DNA from: Bacteroidota bacterium
Lineage (GTDB): Bacteria; Bacteroidota; Bacteroidia; Chitinophagales; Chitinophagaceae
Direction of reading: 5' to 3'
DNA: 5,595 nt
Assembly: GCA_023386855.1 (NCBI GenBank)
Contig: JAEWIW010000065.1
Span: 1 to 5,595, forward strand
In this document: positions 5,023 through 5,595 of the stretch, in pieces
How the letters are laid out: every line of letters begins with the position of its first letter
Position numbering within the stretch: position 1 is the stretch's first letter
The notes under the pieces: model-generated
What the model was told of the DNA's origin: nothing
Database searches by the model: none
What the model saw: the letters and a program-made list of their open reading frames with translations, nothing else
Program-made: the position numbers and the translations under genes

Positions 5023-5595
5023 ATGTATTACCTGGTATACGGTTTTTTATACCTGCTCTCCCTTTTGCCCATGGGCATATTGTATCTTCTTTCCGACGGA
5101 GTGTACTTTTTGATCTACCATGTTTTTGGTTATAGAAAAAAAGTGGTGGAAGGCAATCTTCGCATAGCATTTCCTGAAAAATCTTCACAGGAAATCATTG
5201 CTATTTCAAAGCGCTTCTATAAAAACTTCGTAGATAATTTTATCGAAACACTTAAGCTGGTATCTGCGGGGGAAGATTTTATTTTAAGCCGGTTCAAAGT
5301 GGCGGAAACTGATGTGCTTCCTGCACTGCATGCAAAGGGAAAGCGTTGCCAGATCCATCTTGGTCATAATTTCAACTGGGAGCTTGGTGGAGTTGCCTTT
5401 CCATTACTGACAAACTACCAGTTGCTGGTGGTGTATATGCCATTGAAGAGTAAAGTATTTGAGCGCATCATGAAAAAAATCCGCAGCAAAACAGGAGCGG
5501 TATTATTGCCAGCAACGAATATGCGTGAAGTCATGATGCCTTACCGCGACCATCAATACCTGCTGGCACTGGTGGCCGACCAGGTACCCGGGAAT
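5023..5595 (+). CDS. LpxL/HtrB-family lipid A acyltransferase (C-terminus cut by window edge)
   Basis: Membrane-associated acyltransferase that adds a secondary acyl chain to the lipid A precursor on the cytoplasmic face of the inner membrane. The first 191 residues are present; the family is about 290-310 aa, so roughly the last third is missing. The N-terminus is a hydrophobic anchor (residues 2-35, LVYGFLYLLSLLP onward), followed by the family-typical GYRKKVVEGNLRIAFPEKS (36-54). The catalytic H-x4-E motif is GHNFNWELG, with His115 and Glu120. ADQVPGN (185-191), at the window's last base, matches the conserved ADQxPxN segment. The ATG at 5023 is chosen because it keeps the full anchor; a later ATG at 5071 would remove half of it. 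It begins 13 bases after the kinase-RapZ stop with no terminator between, so co-transcription is likely. Which acyl position and chain length it uses cannot be told. Confidence 0.93.
   Translation, partial: MYYLVYGFLYLLSLLPMGILYLLSDGVYFLIYHVFGYRKKVVEGNLRIAFPEKSSQEIIAISKRFYKNFVDNFIETLKLVSAGEDFILSRFKVAETDVLPALHAKGKRCQIHLGHNFNWELGGVAFPLLTNYQLLVVYMPLKSKVFERIMKKIRSKTGAVLLPATNMREVMMPYRDHQYLLALVADQVPGN

Noticed and set aside
5006..5188. Minus-strand 60-aa open frame over the start of the acyltransferase
   Set aside because: It lies opposite the conserved LpxL N-terminal anchor and has no recognisable features.

Overview
The window looks like chromosomal DNA of a Bacteroidota member, most likely a Chitinophagaceae-type soil or freshwater bacterium. 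The reasons are a lipoprotein with a Bacteroidota-style signal peptide, A-rich or absent Shine-Dalgarno regions, a TAnnTTTG promoter-like box, and protein families that read as Chitinophagaceae-like. This assignment is inference from protein flavour; no rRNA or other marker gene is present. I see no mobile element, tRNA, rRNA or CRISPR array.

Left half, minus strand, reading right to left. First comes a small two-helix membrane protein (3483-3292). A GH1-like glycoside hydrolase follows (about 3149-1941) and ends at a clear intrinsic terminator (1921-1881). Next is a lipoprotein of unknown function with YD-like repeats (1670-774). Last is an Fpg/Nei-family DNA glycosylase (688 to beyond base 1, C-terminus cut by the window edge). 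A second strong intrinsic-terminator hairpin (3185-3163) lies only 8 bases upstream of the likely hydrolase start. It either closes the small membrane-protein transcript or acts as an attenuator for the hydrolase.

Right half, plus strand. Diverging from the membrane protein is a long gene (about 3558-5009) that joins an aminoglycoside-phosphotransferase/AmgK-like sugar kinase domain to a RapZ C-terminal domain. Thirteen bases later an LpxL/HtrB-type lipid A acyltransferase begins (5023 to beyond 5595, cut by the edge). The spacing suggests the two are co-transcribed.

The most interesting object is the kinase-RapZ fusion. In enterobacteria the RapZ C-terminal domain senses glucosamine-6-phosphate and binds small RNAs. 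Here the RapZ NTPase domain is replaced by a small-molecule kinase domain and the basic RNA-binding tail is missing. A plausible but untested reading is an amino-sugar kinase with a built-in amino-sugar-phosphate sensor, placed next to an envelope lipid A gene.
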